From: Bartonella elizabethae F9251 = ATCC 49927
GTDB taxonomy: Bacteria > Pseudomonadota > Alphaproteobacteria > Rhizobiales > Rhizobiaceae
Assembly: GCF_000518165.1 (NCBI RefSeq)
Contig: NZ_JADB01000010.1
Coordinates: 1 to 52,939 of the forward strand
Direction: 5' to 3'
Length of the DNA stretch: 52,939 nucleotides
Within the stretch, counting starts at the first letter, position 1; every line of letters begins with the position of its first letter. Of this stretch, positions 19,504 to 29,195 are shown one piece after another. The translations under genes were made by a program, and so were the position numbers. The notes beneath the pieces are model-generated. The model saw only the letters and a program-made list of their open reading frames with translations, ran no database searches and had not been told where the DNA came from.

Positions 19504-19585
19504 CAGAGAAATTTGAGTTCCCTCTTGGATTGTGTGTTATTTATGTGTAAATAGCTATAAAAGAGTTATTGGAAGAGCAGGGTTT

Positions 19586-20038
19586 ATGCAAACAGTACTT
19601 ATTGTTATTCATTTATTGATTGTGATTACTTTGGTTGGAGTTATCTTAATCCAACCTTCAGAAGGCGGTGGGCTCGGTGTGAGTAATAGCTCAGGGCTGA
19701 TGAGAACCCGTGGATCTCGAAATCCTTTAACACGGTTGACAGCTATTTTAGCCTGTTGCTTTTTTGTTGTGTCCATTGGACTTACTGTTGTGGGAAGTAT
19801 ATCAAATTCGAGCTCTGATATTTTAAAGCGTATACCGGTTAATTCAGAGCAGAATTCTACCAATAAAGGTTCAGAATCAATCCCATCATCAGATGATAAA
19901 TCTTCCCCTTCTATTCTTGAACAGCTAGGAGGTCCTTCCGATTCTCCGCAGGAACAAAAATCGCTTAAAAATCCTGAAGCGGAAACCCCAGTTCCGCCGG
20001 TTCTTGAAAACACAGTTCCGGATCATAATACAAAATAG
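19586..20038 (+). CDS. secG: Preprotein translocase subunit SecG
   Basis: SecG is the small non-essential subunit of the SecYEG channel. I start it at MQTVLIVIHLLIVITLVGVI (base 19586), the family N-terminus, rather than at an upstream in-frame codon at 19532. The 150-residue protein has two membrane helices flanking the conserved QPSEGGGLG loop and TRGSRNPLTRLTAILA. A long Ser/Pro/Glu-rich tail follows, as in rhizobial SecG. A clear terminator follows, so tpiA-secG may form one transcription unit. Confidence 0.93.
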   Translation: MQTVLIVIHLLIVITLVGVILIQPSEGGGLGVSNSSGLMRTRGSRNPLTRLTAILACCFFVVSIGLTVVGSISNSSSDILKRIPVNSEQNSTNKGSESIPSSDDKSSPSILEQLGGPSDSPQEQKSLKNPEAETPVPPVLENTVPDHNTK

Positions 20039-20063
20039 TTCTTTAAAGAAAATATAGATTTTT

Positions 20064-20089
20064 AAAAAGGTGATTTTTTCACCTTTTTT
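20064..20089 (+). terminator. Rho-independent terminator after secG
   Basis: AAAAAGGTGA and TCACCTTTTT form a perfect ten-base-pair stem with a loop of about five T bases, ending in a T-run, 26 bases after the secG stop. The left A-run would also allow function on the opposite strand. Confidence 0.85.
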
Positions 20090-20165
20090 ATTTTAGAGGA
20101 AAAATTGCTTCTTTTTTCATTTTTTGCTGGAAAAATCATAATAAATTGCTTATCACCATAAGCCC

Positions 20166-21794
20166 ATGGCACGTTATGTTTTTATTACTGGTGGTGTGGT
20201 TTCTTCCCTTGGAAAAGGCATCGCAGCGGCGGCGTTAGCAGCGTTATTACAGGCTCGTGGCTATCGTGTACGCCTTCGCAAACTTGATCCCTATTTAAAT
20301 GTTGATCCAGGGACAATGTCTCCTTATCAACATGGTGAAGTATTTGTGACTGATGATGGTGCGGAAACGGATCTTGATCTTGGTCATTATGAGCGCTTTA
20401 CGGGGCATTCTGCAAATAGCCAAGATAATATTACAACAGGGCGTATTTATCGCAATATCATTGAACGAGAACGGCGGGGTGATTATTTGGGGGCAACAGT
20501 TCAAGTTATTCCGCATGTTACAGATGAAATTAAGCGATTCATTACAACGGGAAATGAAGAGTTTGATTTTGTTTTATGTGAAATAGGTGGAACAGTTGGT
20601 GATATCGAAGCCATGCCTTTTCTTGAAGCGATTCGACAGCTTGGTAATGAGCTCTCTCGACAAAATGTTGTTTATGTCCATCTTACATTAATGCCTTATA
20701 TCCCCTCGGCAGGTGAATTAAAAACGAAGCCAACACAACATTCTGTCAAAGAATTGCAATCAATTGGTATTTCTCCTGATATTTTGCTTGTGCGTGCAGA
20801 TCGGCCTATTCCAGAAACAGAGCGATGCAAATTATCACTTTTTTGCAATGTTCGCGCCAAAGCGGTCATTCAGGCATTAGATATGCCAACAATTTATGAT
20901 GTTCCCATGGCCTATCATAAAGAGGGTTTAGACTCTGAAGTTCTTCGCGCTTTTGGAATCGATACGTCCCCTCCACCTCAGATGGATCGGTGGGAAGATA
21001 TTACACATCGCATTCACCACCCTGAAGGAGAAGTTACGATTGCTGTTGTAGGAAAATATACGGGCTTAAAGGATGCTTATAAATCTCTTATCGAAGCGAT
21101 TGCACATGGTGGTTTAGCGAATAAAGTGAAAGTTAATATTGAGTGGATTGATTCGCAACTTCTTGAAAAAGAAGATTCCATTTCAACTTTACAAAAAGTG
21201 CATGGAATTTTGGTTCCTGGGGCTTTTGGTGCTCGAGGAGCAGAAGGAAAAATTCGAGCAATTCAATTTGCACGAGAGCGTAAAGTTCCATTTTTAGGGA
21301 TTTGTTTTGGTATGCAATTGGCTTGTATAGAAGCTGCACGCAATATTGCACAGATTGAGAATGCATCATCAAGTGAATTTTGCGAAACAGAAAATCCAAT
21401 TGTAGGTTTAATGACCGAATGGCTCAAAGGTGATGTTCTTGAAAAACGGGCAAGAAATGGCGACCTTGGTGGATCCATGCGCCTTGGTGCTTTTGCTGCT
21501 GAATTAAAAGAAGAAAGTCATATTGCTCAAATTTATGGGATGACAAAGATTGTTGAACGACATCGTCATCGTTATGAGGTCAATATTGATTATAAAGACA
21601 GGCTAGAGCAGTGTGGTTTGATTTTTTCTGGTATGTCTCCCGATGGCATTTTGCCGGAAACAATAGAATATGCAGATCATCCGTGGTTTATTGGTGTTCA
21701 ATATCATCCAGAACTAAAATCACGCCCTTTCGAACCCCATCCACTTTTTGCTTCTTTTATTGAAGCTGCTGTAGAACAAAGTCGATTAGTTTAA
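20166..21794 (+). CDS. pyrG: CTP synthase
   Basis: Makes CTP from UTP using glutamine-derived ammonia, the last step of pyrimidine nucleotide synthesis. The 542-residue protein opens with the synthetase motif [17 protein letters not shown] and carries [21 protein letters not shown] and [11 protein letters not shown]. The C-terminal class I glutamine amidotransferase has the nucleophile Cys in [14 protein letters not shown] (near residue 381) and the His/Glu pair in [12 protein letters not shown]. Length and architecture are normal. It lies between the secG terminator and kdsA, 15-27 bases before the latter. Confidence 0.98.
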   Translation: MARYVFITGGVVSSLGKGIAAAALAALLQARGYRVRLRKLDPYLNVDPGTMSPYQHGEVFVTDDGAETDLDLGHYERFTGHSANSQDNITTGRIYRNIIERERRGDYLGATVQVIPHVTDEIKRFITTGNEEFDFVLCEIGGTVGDIEAMPFLEAIRQLGNELSRQNVVYVHLTLMPYIPSAGELKTKPTQHSVKELQSIGISPDILLVRADRPIPETERCKLSLFCNVRAKAVIQALDMPTIYDVPMAYHKEGLDSEVLRAFGIDTSPPPQMDRWEDITHRIHHPEGEVTIAVVGKYTGLKDAYKSLIEAIAHGGLANKVKVNIEWIDSQLLEKEDSISTLQKVHGILVPGAFGARGAEGKIRAIQFARERKVPFLGICFGMQLACIEAARNIAQIENASSSEFCETENPIVGLMTEWLKGDVLEKRARNGDLGGSMRLGAFAAELKEESHIAQIYGMTKIVERHRHRYEVNIDYKDRLEQCGLIFSGMSPDGILPETIEYADHPWFIGVQYHPELKSRPFEPHPLFASFIEAAVEQSRLV

Positions 21795-21821
21795 GGTATA
21801 ATTTTTCTTTTGAGGGATAAA

Positions 21822-22658
21822 ATGACAAAACCAAATGCCCAAGTAAAAGTTGGAAATGTTATTTTTTCAAATGAAATGCCCCTTTCATTAATTGCAGGGC
21901 CGTGTCAGATGGAAAGTCGTGATCATGCTTTTGAAATGGCTGGTTGTATTAAAACAATTGCCGATCAGCTTGGTATCGGGTTTGTTTATAAATCAAGTTA
22001 TGATAAAGCCAACCGTACCTCTTTGAGTGCAGCACGGGGCATTGGTCTTGAAAAAGCAATGGTCATTTTCTCTGATTTAAAAAAAGAGTTTGATTGTCCC
22101 ATATTGACTGATGTGCATACCGAAGAGCAATGTAGCATTGTTTCTTCTACGGTTGATATTTTGCAAATACCCGCTTTTTTATGTCGTCAAACAGATCTTT
22201 TGATTGCTGCCGCCAAAACAGGGTGTGTTATTAATATTAAAAAAGGGCAGTTTTTAGCACCGTGGGATATGGAGAATGTTTTAAAAAAAGTTGTTCACAG
22301 TGGTAATCCCAATGTTATGCTTTGTGAGCGCGGTACATCATTTGGCTATAACCGACTTATTTCGGATATGCGTTCGTTGCCTATTTTGCGTTCATTTGGG
22401 GCGCCTGTTATTTTTGATGCAACACACTCTGTTCAAGAACCTGGAGGGCAAGGGGCTTCATCTGGTGGACAGCGTCAATTTGTTGAAGTATTAGCGCGTG
22501 CGGCTGTTTCTGTTGGGGTTGCCGGTATTTTTTTAGAAACACATCAAGATCCAGACCATGCCCCTTCTGATGGCCCCAATATGGTTAAAATTGATGATTT
22601 ACAAAGATTGCTTGAGACTTTAATGGAATTTGATCATTTGTCAAAAAAATTGAATTAA
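21822..22658 (+). CDS. kdsA: 3-deoxy-8-phosphooctulonate synthase
   Basis: Condenses arabinose 5-phosphate and phosphoenolpyruvate to KDO 8-phosphate, the precursor of the LPS inner core sugar. With the start at ATG 21822 (MTKPNAQVKVGN) it is 278 residues, normal for KdsA; GAGGGA lies just before. Recognisable motifs are LIAGPCQMESRDHA, YKSSYDKANRTS, TDVHTEEQC, NIKKGQFLAPWDM, and FDATHSVQEPGG-QG. The absence of the metal-binding Cys typical of metal-dependent KdsA was not assessed fully. It sits between pyrG and eno; eno supplies its PEP substrate. Confidence 0.97.
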   Translation: MTKPNAQVKVGNVIFSNEMPLSLIAGPCQMESRDHAFEMAGCIKTIADQLGIGFVYKSSYDKANRTSLSAARGIGLEKAMVIFSDLKKEFDCPILTDVHTEEQCSIVSSTVDILQIPAFLCRQTDLLIAAAKTGCVINIKKGQFLAPWDMENVLKKVVHSGNPNVMLCERGTSFGYNRLISDMRSLPILRSFGAPVIFDATHSVQEPGGQGASSGGQRQFVEVLARAAVSVGVAGIFLETHQDPDHAPSDGPNMVKIDDLQRLLETLMEFDHLSKKLN

Positions 22659-22729
22659 GAAGAGAAAAAATATTTTGCAAATAGGACATTAGAAATGAAT
22701 CGCAACTTTTATTGGATAAGGAAACATAG

Positions 22730-23998
<1,269 letters not shown>

Positions 23999-24112
23999 TT
24001 TTTGTGAGCAAAAAATATGAAAGTATAAGATCATTTAGAGTATAAAATTGAGCTGTCTTATCAAAGATATAGAGCAATTATTTTATAGGCATTTAAATTT
24101 ATAGGGATTAAG

Positions 24113-24520
24113 ATGAGAGGTATAATTATTAGTCAAGATCAAGGAACGTATCTCGTTTCGGGTGATGATGGTAAGCGTTATCAGTTTGCGACTTGGGATT
24201 GGTTGGGAAAGAAATCCCCGAGGATTGGTGATACCGTTGATTTTGTCTGTGAAGGAGGTGTAGTCAGTTCTGTTTTTCCATTGTTGAGATCAGGTACAGA
24301 GAACTCAAGGACAATGTTTGCGCTCCTTTGTTGGTGTGCAGGTATTTTTGGTGTCCATCGTTTTATGGTTGGGAGAGTTCGGACGGGTGTGTTAATGCTT
24401 GTTTTATCTTTATCGGTTGTTGGATTGATGATTACAGGTATTTGGGCAATTGTTGATTTCATACTCATTCTTGCTGGAAAATTTACGGATAAAAATGGGA
24501 ATCAGATTACAGATCTGTAA
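24113..24520 (+). CDS. TM2-domain membrane protein, copy 1 of 3
   Basis: A 135-residue protein of two parts. The N-terminal half (about residues 1-62) reads GIIISQDQGTYLVSGDDGKRYQF with DWLGKKSPRIGDTVDFV, a soluble beta-rich domain that looks like an OB or cold-shock-type fold. The C-terminal half is a TM2 domain: a first helix (MFALLCWCAGIFGVHRFMVG), a short RVRTG turn and a second helix (WAIVDFILILAGKF). The conserved G-x-HRF-x-G motif is intact. The function of TM2 proteins is largely unknown. It is the first of three tandem paralogues; the sequence after it contains a decayed ftsB copy. Confidence 0.87.
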   Translation: MRGIIISQDQGTYLVSGDDGKRYQFATWDWLGKKSPRIGDTVDFVCEGGVVSSVFPLLRSGTENSRTMFALLCWCAGIFGVHRFMVGRVRTGVLMLVLSLSVVGLMITGIWAIVDFILILAGKFTDKNGNQITDL

Positions 24521-24680
24521 TTTTTTATGATAAAGAGCAGATAATTGAGGTCGCTTTTTATTTTTATAAACATATTAAGTTCATCATACCGAATCATTTT
24601 ACTCTAGCTCTTTAATGTGAGATATTAAGAAAAATATGCACAGTTAAATAAAGTATTGAATAAAGACTGTGCTATTTTAT

Positions 24681-24860
24681 ATGGGTAAAACAACTAAGGT
24701 GTGTTTTGTATTACTGCTCATAGCAGCAGAAAGCGTTAGGTTATTGGGGGGCTCTGAACGATTTTAATTTCACGTTTATCACGGTTGCTACAAATTTTAT
24801 TTACGCCGTGAGGTTAATCGATATATTATCAAATTAGAAATAATCTCTTTATGAATAACA
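24681..24860 (+). pseudogene. Decayed ftsB copy 1
   Basis: The spacer after TM2 copy 1 aligns by eye with the start of the intact ftsB at 26313. Shared blocks are GACTGTGCTATTTTAT just before the start codon, TGCGTTTT-like and CTCATAGC/CTTATGAC blocks, TTTATCA-GGT, and ACGC-GTGA-GTTAATC followed by AAATTAGAAA. The frame is destroyed by small insertions and substitutions and the 3' part is absent. It runs straight into the leader of TM2 copy 2, so the duplicated unit was TM2 plus ftsB. Confidence 0.7.
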
Positions 24861-24890
24861 CATGAGGAGCAGCTTTATAGGTGATCAAAG

Positions 24891-25301
24891 ATGAAGGGTA
24901 AGATTATTGGTCAAAATCAAGAAGATTATTTCGTTTCAGGGGCTGATGGTAAGCGTTATCAATTTGCGAGTTGGAATTGGTTAGGGAAAAAAACACCAAA
25001 GGTAGGGGATACTGTTGATTTTGTATATGAAGATGATGTTGTTAAATCTGTTTTCCCTCTTTTGAGTGAATCTCAGTCAGAAAAATCAAGATTGGCGATA
25101 GCACTTGTTTGTTGGTTTTTTGGATGGTTGGGGATTCATCGCTTTATGGCAGGTAAAGTTGGAACGGGTATTGTGATGCTTCTCATGACTATAACAGGTA
25201 TAGGACTGTTGGTCACTATACCATGGGCATTTATTGATTTTATAGTTATTTTATCCGGATACTTTAGGGATGAAAATGGGGATAAAATTATAAATTGGTA
25301 G
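24891..25301 (+). CDS. TM2-domain membrane protein, copy 2 of 3
   Basis: A 136-residue paralogue of the preceding TM2 protein. The N-terminal domain reads MKGKIIGQNQEDYFVSGADG with KRYQFASWNWLGKKTPKVGD, then a hydrophobic pair in the TM2 arrangement (LVCWFFGWLGIHRFMAGKVG; IPWAFIDFIVILSGYF). All signature residues are kept, so it looks functional. The leader (TTTATAGGTGATCAAAG before ATG) resembles that of copy 3. It is followed by a second decayed ftsB copy. Expression may be independent of its neighbours, since a possible hairpin follows it. Confidence 0.87.
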   Translation: MKGKIIGQNQEDYFVSGADGKRYQFASWNWLGKKTPKVGDTVDFVYEDDVVKSVFPLLSESQSEKSRLAIALVCWFFGWLGIHRFMAGKVGTGIVMLLMTITGIGLLVTIPWAFIDFIVILSGYFRDENGDKIINW

Positions 25302-25323
25302 AAATTTTAGAATAATATAAAAT

Positions 25324-25361
25324 GTAAAGAGTGAGGGACTTTCTTTACTTTTAATGTTTTT
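25324..25361 (+). terminator. Possible weak terminator after TM2 copy 2
   Basis: GTAAAGAGT pairs imperfectly with ACT-TT-CTTTAC around GAGGG, followed by TTTTAATGTTTTT. A similar AAAGTGAG/CTTACTTT hairpin follows TM2 copy 3 near 26151, without a T-run. The stem is short and AU-rich, so this is tentative. Confidence 0.35.
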
Positions 25362-25474
25362 AATATATTAATTTAATAATGTAAATTATTTTAATCTATG
25401 TCTTTAAATGTGAAATATTAAAGAAAATGATAAATATTTAAATAAAACTATTGAAAAAGACTGTACTATTTCAT

Positions 25475-25665
25475 ATGAAAAAAGTAAAAGTGCAAATCGA
25501 ACAGCGTGCTTTGTATTGCCACTTATAATTGCGGGAATTTTAAGTTGTTGGGGGATTTTAAGCTTTTTAAATTGTCATATATCACGGTGAGTGCAGATCG
25601 TACTCATGCGGTGAGGTTTATCTAACATATTATCATATTAGAAGAAAAACTTCTTTATGAATAGC
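25475..25665 (+). pseudogene. Decayed ftsB copy 2
   Basis: The spacer between TM2 copies 2 and 3 again resembles the intact ftsB 5' part: GACTGTACTATTTCAT before an ATG, a GTGCTTTGTATTGCCACTTATA block, ATATCACGGTGAGT, CTCATGCGGTGAGGTTTATC and ATTAGAAG. Frameshifts and stop codons prevent a protein longer than a few residues. It is somewhat closer to the intact gene than copy 1 in places. It merges into the TM2 copy 3 leader. Confidence 0.7.
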
Positions 25666-25684
25666 AATTTTATAGGTGGTGAAG

Positions 25685-26125
25685 ATGAAAGGTAAGATTA
25701 TCGGTGAGGATCAAGGAGATTATTTCATTTCAGGGGCTGATGGTAAGCGCTATCAGTTTGCGAATTGGGATTGGTCAGGAAAAAAGCCGCCGAAGGTTGG
25801 TGATGTTGTTGATTTTGTGTGTGAAGGGGATACCGTTAAATCTATTTTCCCTGTCTTGACTGAAGGTCAGTCACAACAATCAAAAGTGACGTTAGCGGTC
25901 GTTTGTTTTTTTCTAGGTGGACTAGGAATTCATCGTTTTATGGTTGGTAAAGTTGGAACGGGCATTGCACTGCTTCTTATAAATATAATAAGTTGGATAA
26001 CTATACCATTTTTTGTAGGGCTTCTAGGGCTTTTTTTAATAGTTACACCTTGGATATTGATTGATTTTATAGTCATTTTAACAGGAAATTTTAAGGACAA
26101 AGATGGGCATAAAATCACAAATTAG
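25685..26125 (+). CDS. TM2-domain membrane protein, copy 3 of 3
   Basis: A 146-residue paralogue starting at MKGKIIGEDQGDYFISGADG (base 25685; an in-frame GTG at 25676 is possible but less likely because AGGTGGTGAAG reads as its ribosome-binding region). The soluble N-terminal domain keeps the KRYQFANWDW and GDVVDFVCEGD blocks. The TM2 domain keeps GGLGIHRFMVGKVGTGIALLL and ILIDFIVILTGNF but has a longer hydrophobic linker (about 10 extra residues: PFFVGLLGLFLIV) between its helices. It precedes the intact ftsB, which is probably the original gene order. Confidence 0.87.
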   Translation: MKGKIIGEDQGDYFISGADGKRYQFANWDWSGKKPPKVGDVVDFVCEGDTVKSIFPVLTEGQSQQSKVTLAVVCFFLGGLGIHRFMVGKVGTGIALLLINIISWITIPFFVGLLGLFLIVTPWILIDFIVILTGNFKDKDGHKITN

Positions 26126-26312
26126 TGAGATATCCAATATTTGACATATAAAAAGTGAGTCATTCAGCTTACTTTGATTGTGTTCAAGGGGGGGATAAAT
26201 TGGTGATAACAAATTGTTTGCGTGTGTAGATTGAGTAATGAGGTGTTAATCAAAATCGTGCATAGTTAGGCAGAATATGAAGAAATTTTTGCTGTAGAGA
26301 CTGTGCTATTTT

Positions 26313-26624
26313 ATGTGGACAAAGCAGAAACGTCGATCAATCAAAGTGCGTTTTATACTACCTCTTATGACGGTGGGCGTTTTGAGCTATTTCAGTTACC
26401 ATATTTATCATGGTGAGTATGGATTATATTCACGCAGTGAAGTTAATCAGCAGATTAGCGAATTAGAAAATGAGCTTCATAAAATAGAAGCTGAGCGTGA
26501 ATTCATTGAAAAGCGTATTTCTCTTTTACGCAATGGGCATATTGAAAAGGATATGTTGGATGAATATGTCCGAAAGAATTTAAATTTTTCTAAGCCAAAT
26601 GAATTAACAATCTTAATGCCTTAA
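26313..26624 (+). CDS. ftsB: Septum formation initiator (FtsB/DivIC family)
   Basis: A 103-residue bitopic division protein that links FtsL and FtsQ in the divisome. It has a short basic N-terminus (MWTKQKRRSIKVRF), one membrane helix (ILPLMTVGVLSYFSYHIYHG), the GEYGLYSRSEV motif, and a heptad-rich periplasmic coiled coil (about residues 48-82). The C-terminal DMLDEYVRKNLNF matches the family. It lies between eno and pdhA, the standard rhizobial position. Its 5' part occurs in decayed form twice upstream, after TM2 copies 1 and 2. Confidence 0.92.
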   Translation: MWTKQKRRSIKVRFILPLMTVGVLSYFSYHIYHGEYGLYSRSEVNQQISELENELHKIEAEREFIEKRISLLRNGHIEKDMLDEYVRKNLNFSKPNELTILMP

Positions 26625-26759
26625 AATGATACCAAAGGTAAATGAAAAATCGCTTAATTTAAACGATAATCAGCAATGATATTGTTTACGCCGTTTGATA
26701 AGGCTTGTAACTTTTGTTCGTAAAGGTTATTCCTAAATAATCATAAAAGGGAGTTTAAT

Positions 26760-27800
26760 ATGGCAGAACGACTTAAAAAAAATTCTGCGTCGGTGGCGCG
26801 CACTGCATTATCAAGCACCACAAAGAAAGCACCAATAGCAGATTTTACAAAAGAGGAAGAACTTGATGCCTATCGTGAAATGCTTTTAATTCGCCGTTTT
26901 GAAGAAAAAGCAGGACAACTTTATGGTATGGGGCTTATTGGGGGATTTTGTCATCTTTATATTGGACAGGAAGCTGTTGTTATTGGAACATTAAAGGCAA
27001 CAAAAGAAGGTGATCAAGTTATTACATCTTACCGAGATCATGGCCATATGTTAGCTGTTGGGATGAGTCCGCGGGGCGTCATGGCAGAATTAACGGGACG
27101 CCAAGGAGGATTTTCCAAAGGCAAAGGTGGCTCGATGCATATGTTCTCTAAAGAAAAGAATTTTTATGGTGGCCATGGTATTGTTGGTGCGCAGGTTCCC
27201 ATAGGTTCAGGTTTGGCATTTTCGAATCAATATCTTGGTAAAGATAATGTGACATTGGTTTATTTTGGTGATGGCGCTGCAAATCAGGGGCAGGTTTACG
27301 AAAGTTTTAATATGGCTTCACTTTGGAAGTTGCCCGTTGTTTATATTATTGAAAACAATCAGTATGCTATGGGAACATCCGTTTCACGGGCATCTGCAGA
27401 AACTGATTTTTCTCGCCGCGGTCTTTCTTTTGAAATTCCAGGTATTGTTGTTGATGGTATGGATGTTCGCTCCGTAAAAGGAGCTGCTGATGAAGCAATT
27501 TCTTGGGCTCGCTCAGGGAAAGGGCCCATCATTCTTGATATGCAGACCTATCGCTATCGTGGTCATTCCATGTCTGATCCAGCAAAATATCGCTCTAAAG
27601 AAGAAGTTCAAAAAATAAAAGAGGAACACGATCCGATTGATCAAGTAAAAAGTCGGATTCTTAAACAAAATTGGGCGAACGAAGACGATTTAAAGTCTAT
27701 TGAGAAAGAGGTTCGTGCCATTGTTGCTGATGCGGCAGATTTTGCACAAAGTGATCAAGAGCCAGATGCTTCTGAGCTCTATACGGATATTTTAGTTTGA
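26760..27800 (+). CDS. pdhA: Pyruvate dehydrogenase E1 component, alpha subunit
   Basis: Thiamine-diphosphate-dependent decarboxylation of pyruvate, as an alpha2-beta2 E1 with PdhB, feeding acetyl-CoA into the TCA cycle. The 346-residue protein shows the TPP motif [13 protein letters not shown] with the closing ENNQYAMGT, substrate-loop residues [11 protein letters not shown], and the phosphorylation-loop-like [15 protein letters not shown]. Length is typical of the rhizobial type. A GGGAG ribosome-binding site precedes the ATG by about eight bases. It is the first gene of pdhA-pdhB-aceF. Confidence 0.97.
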   Translation: MAERLKKNSASVARTALSSTTKKAPIADFTKEEELDAYREMLLIRRFEEKAGQLYGMGLIGGFCHLYIGQEAVVIGTLKATKEGDQVITSYRDHGHMLAVGMSPRGVMAELTGRQGGFSKGKGGSMHMFSKEKNFYGGHGIVGAQVPIGSGLAFSNQYLGKDNVTLVYFGDGAANQGQVYESFNMASLWKLPVVYIIENNQYAMGTSVSRASAETDFSRRGLSFEIPGIVVDGMDVRSVKGAADEAISWARSGKGPIILDMQTYRYRGHSMSDPAKYRSKEEVQKIKEEHDPIDQVKSRILKQNWANEDDLKSIEKEVRAIVADAADFAQSDQEPDASELYTDILV

Positions 27801-27816
27801 TGCGAGGGAAGCAAGT

Positions 27817-29181
27817 ATGTCTATTGATATTTTGATGCCGGCGCTTTCACCAACCATGGAAGAAGGTAAGCTGTCTAAATGGCTCAAGAAAGAAGGTGAT
27901 AAGGTTAGCTCTGGCGATATTATTGCTGAAATTGAAACGGATAAGGCGACAATGGAAGTAGAGGCTGTCGATGAAGGCACGCTTGGAAAAATTTGTGTTT
28001 CTGAAGGTTCTGAGGGTGTAAAGGTTAATAGTGTTATTGCAGTTTTGTTAGAAGAAGGTGAGCGTGTTGAAGATATTTCGCATCCTACTAATACAGCACA
28101 AAAAACTGAAGTGTCCTCTCCTTCTCTTCCTTCATCAGTTCCGCAATCTCTTACTTTTGCACCGCCTCCTGATTTTGATATTCCAGCGGGAACAGAAATG
28201 GTGACAATGACAGTTCGTGAAGCGCTTAATCAGGCTTTGGCCGAAGAAATGCGGCGTGATGAAAAGGTTTTTCTCATGGGGGAAGAAGTTGCGCAATATC
28301 AAGGAGCCTATAAGGTTAGCCAAGGTTTGTTGGAAGAATTCGGGGAACGGCGCGTTATTGATACGCCAATTACAGAACATGGTTTTGCTGGACTGGCTGT
28401 TGGAGCTGCTTTTGGAGGTCTACGTCCCATTGTTGAGTTTATGACATTTAATTTTGCCATGCAGGCAATGGATCAAATTATTAACTCAGCAGCAAAAACA
28501 CGTTATATGTCTGGTGGACAAATGACGGCTCCTATGGTTTTCCGTGGTCCCAATGGCGCGGCTGCTCGTGTTGGTGCTCAACATTCTCAATGTTATGCTG
28601 CTTGGTATAGTCATATTCCAGGGTTGAAAGTTGTCATGCCTTATAATGCTGCAGATGCAAAGGGTTTGCTAAAAGCGGCTATTCGTGATGATAATCCTGT
28701 TATTTTCCTTGAAAATGAAATTTTATACGGGCATCAATTTGAGGTCCCTCAACTTGATGATTTTATTTTGCCTATTGGGCGGGCACGACTTCATAAGTCT
28801 GGACAAGATGTGACGATTGTTGCCTGTGGGATTGGTATGCATTACGCTGTTCAAGCATTACCAGAAATTGAAAAACTTGGTATTGACGTTGAGTTAATTG
28901 ATTTACGAACCATTCGTCCGATGGATCTTCCGACAATTCTTTCTTCCGTTAAAAAGACGGGCCGTTTGGTAACAATTGAAGAGGGTTTTCCTCAGTCATC
29001 TGTAGGAACTGAAATAGCAACGCGTGTTATGCAACAGGCTTTTGATTATCTTGATGCACCAATTGCGACGATTTCCGGCAAAGATGTTCCAATGCCTTAT
29101 GCGGCTAATCTTGAGAAGTTGGCTTTGCCTGATACTGCTGAAATTATTGAGGCCGTTAAGGCTGTGACATACAGAGCATAA
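27817..29181 (+). CDS. pdhB: Pyruvate dehydrogenase E1 component, beta subunit, with lipoyl domain
   Basis: E1 beta subunit (454 residues) with an extra N-terminal biotinyl-lipoyl domain (residues 1-78). The lipoylation lysine lies in [10 protein letters not shown] near residue 44, followed by a Pro/Ser-rich linker to residue about 125. The transketolase-like core then shows [14 protein letters not shown], the Glu-containing [28 protein letters not shown] and the C-terminal transketolase domain ([15 protein letters not shown] [13 protein letters not shown]). A lipoyl-bearing E1 beta is characteristic of Rhizobiales. It starts 16 bases after pdhA and is cotranscribed. Confidence 0.97.
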   Translation: MSIDILMPALSPTMEEGKLSKWLKKEGDKVSSGDIIAEIETDKATMEVEAVDEGTLGKICVSEGSEGVKVNSVIAVLLEEGERVEDISHPTNTAQKTEVSSPSLPSSVPQSLTFAPPPDFDIPAGTEMVTMTVREALNQALAEEMRRDEKVFLMGEEVAQYQGAYKVSQGLLEEFGERRVIDTPITEHGFAGLAVGAAFGGLRPIVEFMTFNFAMQAMDQIINSAAKTRYMSGGQMTAPMVFRGPNGAAARVGAQHSQCYAAWYSHIPGLKVVMPYNAADAKGLLKAAIRDDNPVIFLENEILYGHQFEVPQLDDFILPIGRARLHKSGQDVTIVACGIGMHYAVQALPEIEKLGIDVELIDLRTIRPMDLPTILSSVKKTGRLVTIEEGFPQSSVGTEIATRVMQQAFDYLDAPIATISGKDVPMPYAANLEKLALPDTAEIIEAVKAVTYRA

Positions 29182-29195
29182 CGGAGGAAAGCACA

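Noticed and set aside
19609..20013. A 134-residue minus-strand frame over secG
   Set aside because: Antisense shadow of the SecG low-complexity tail; no domain.
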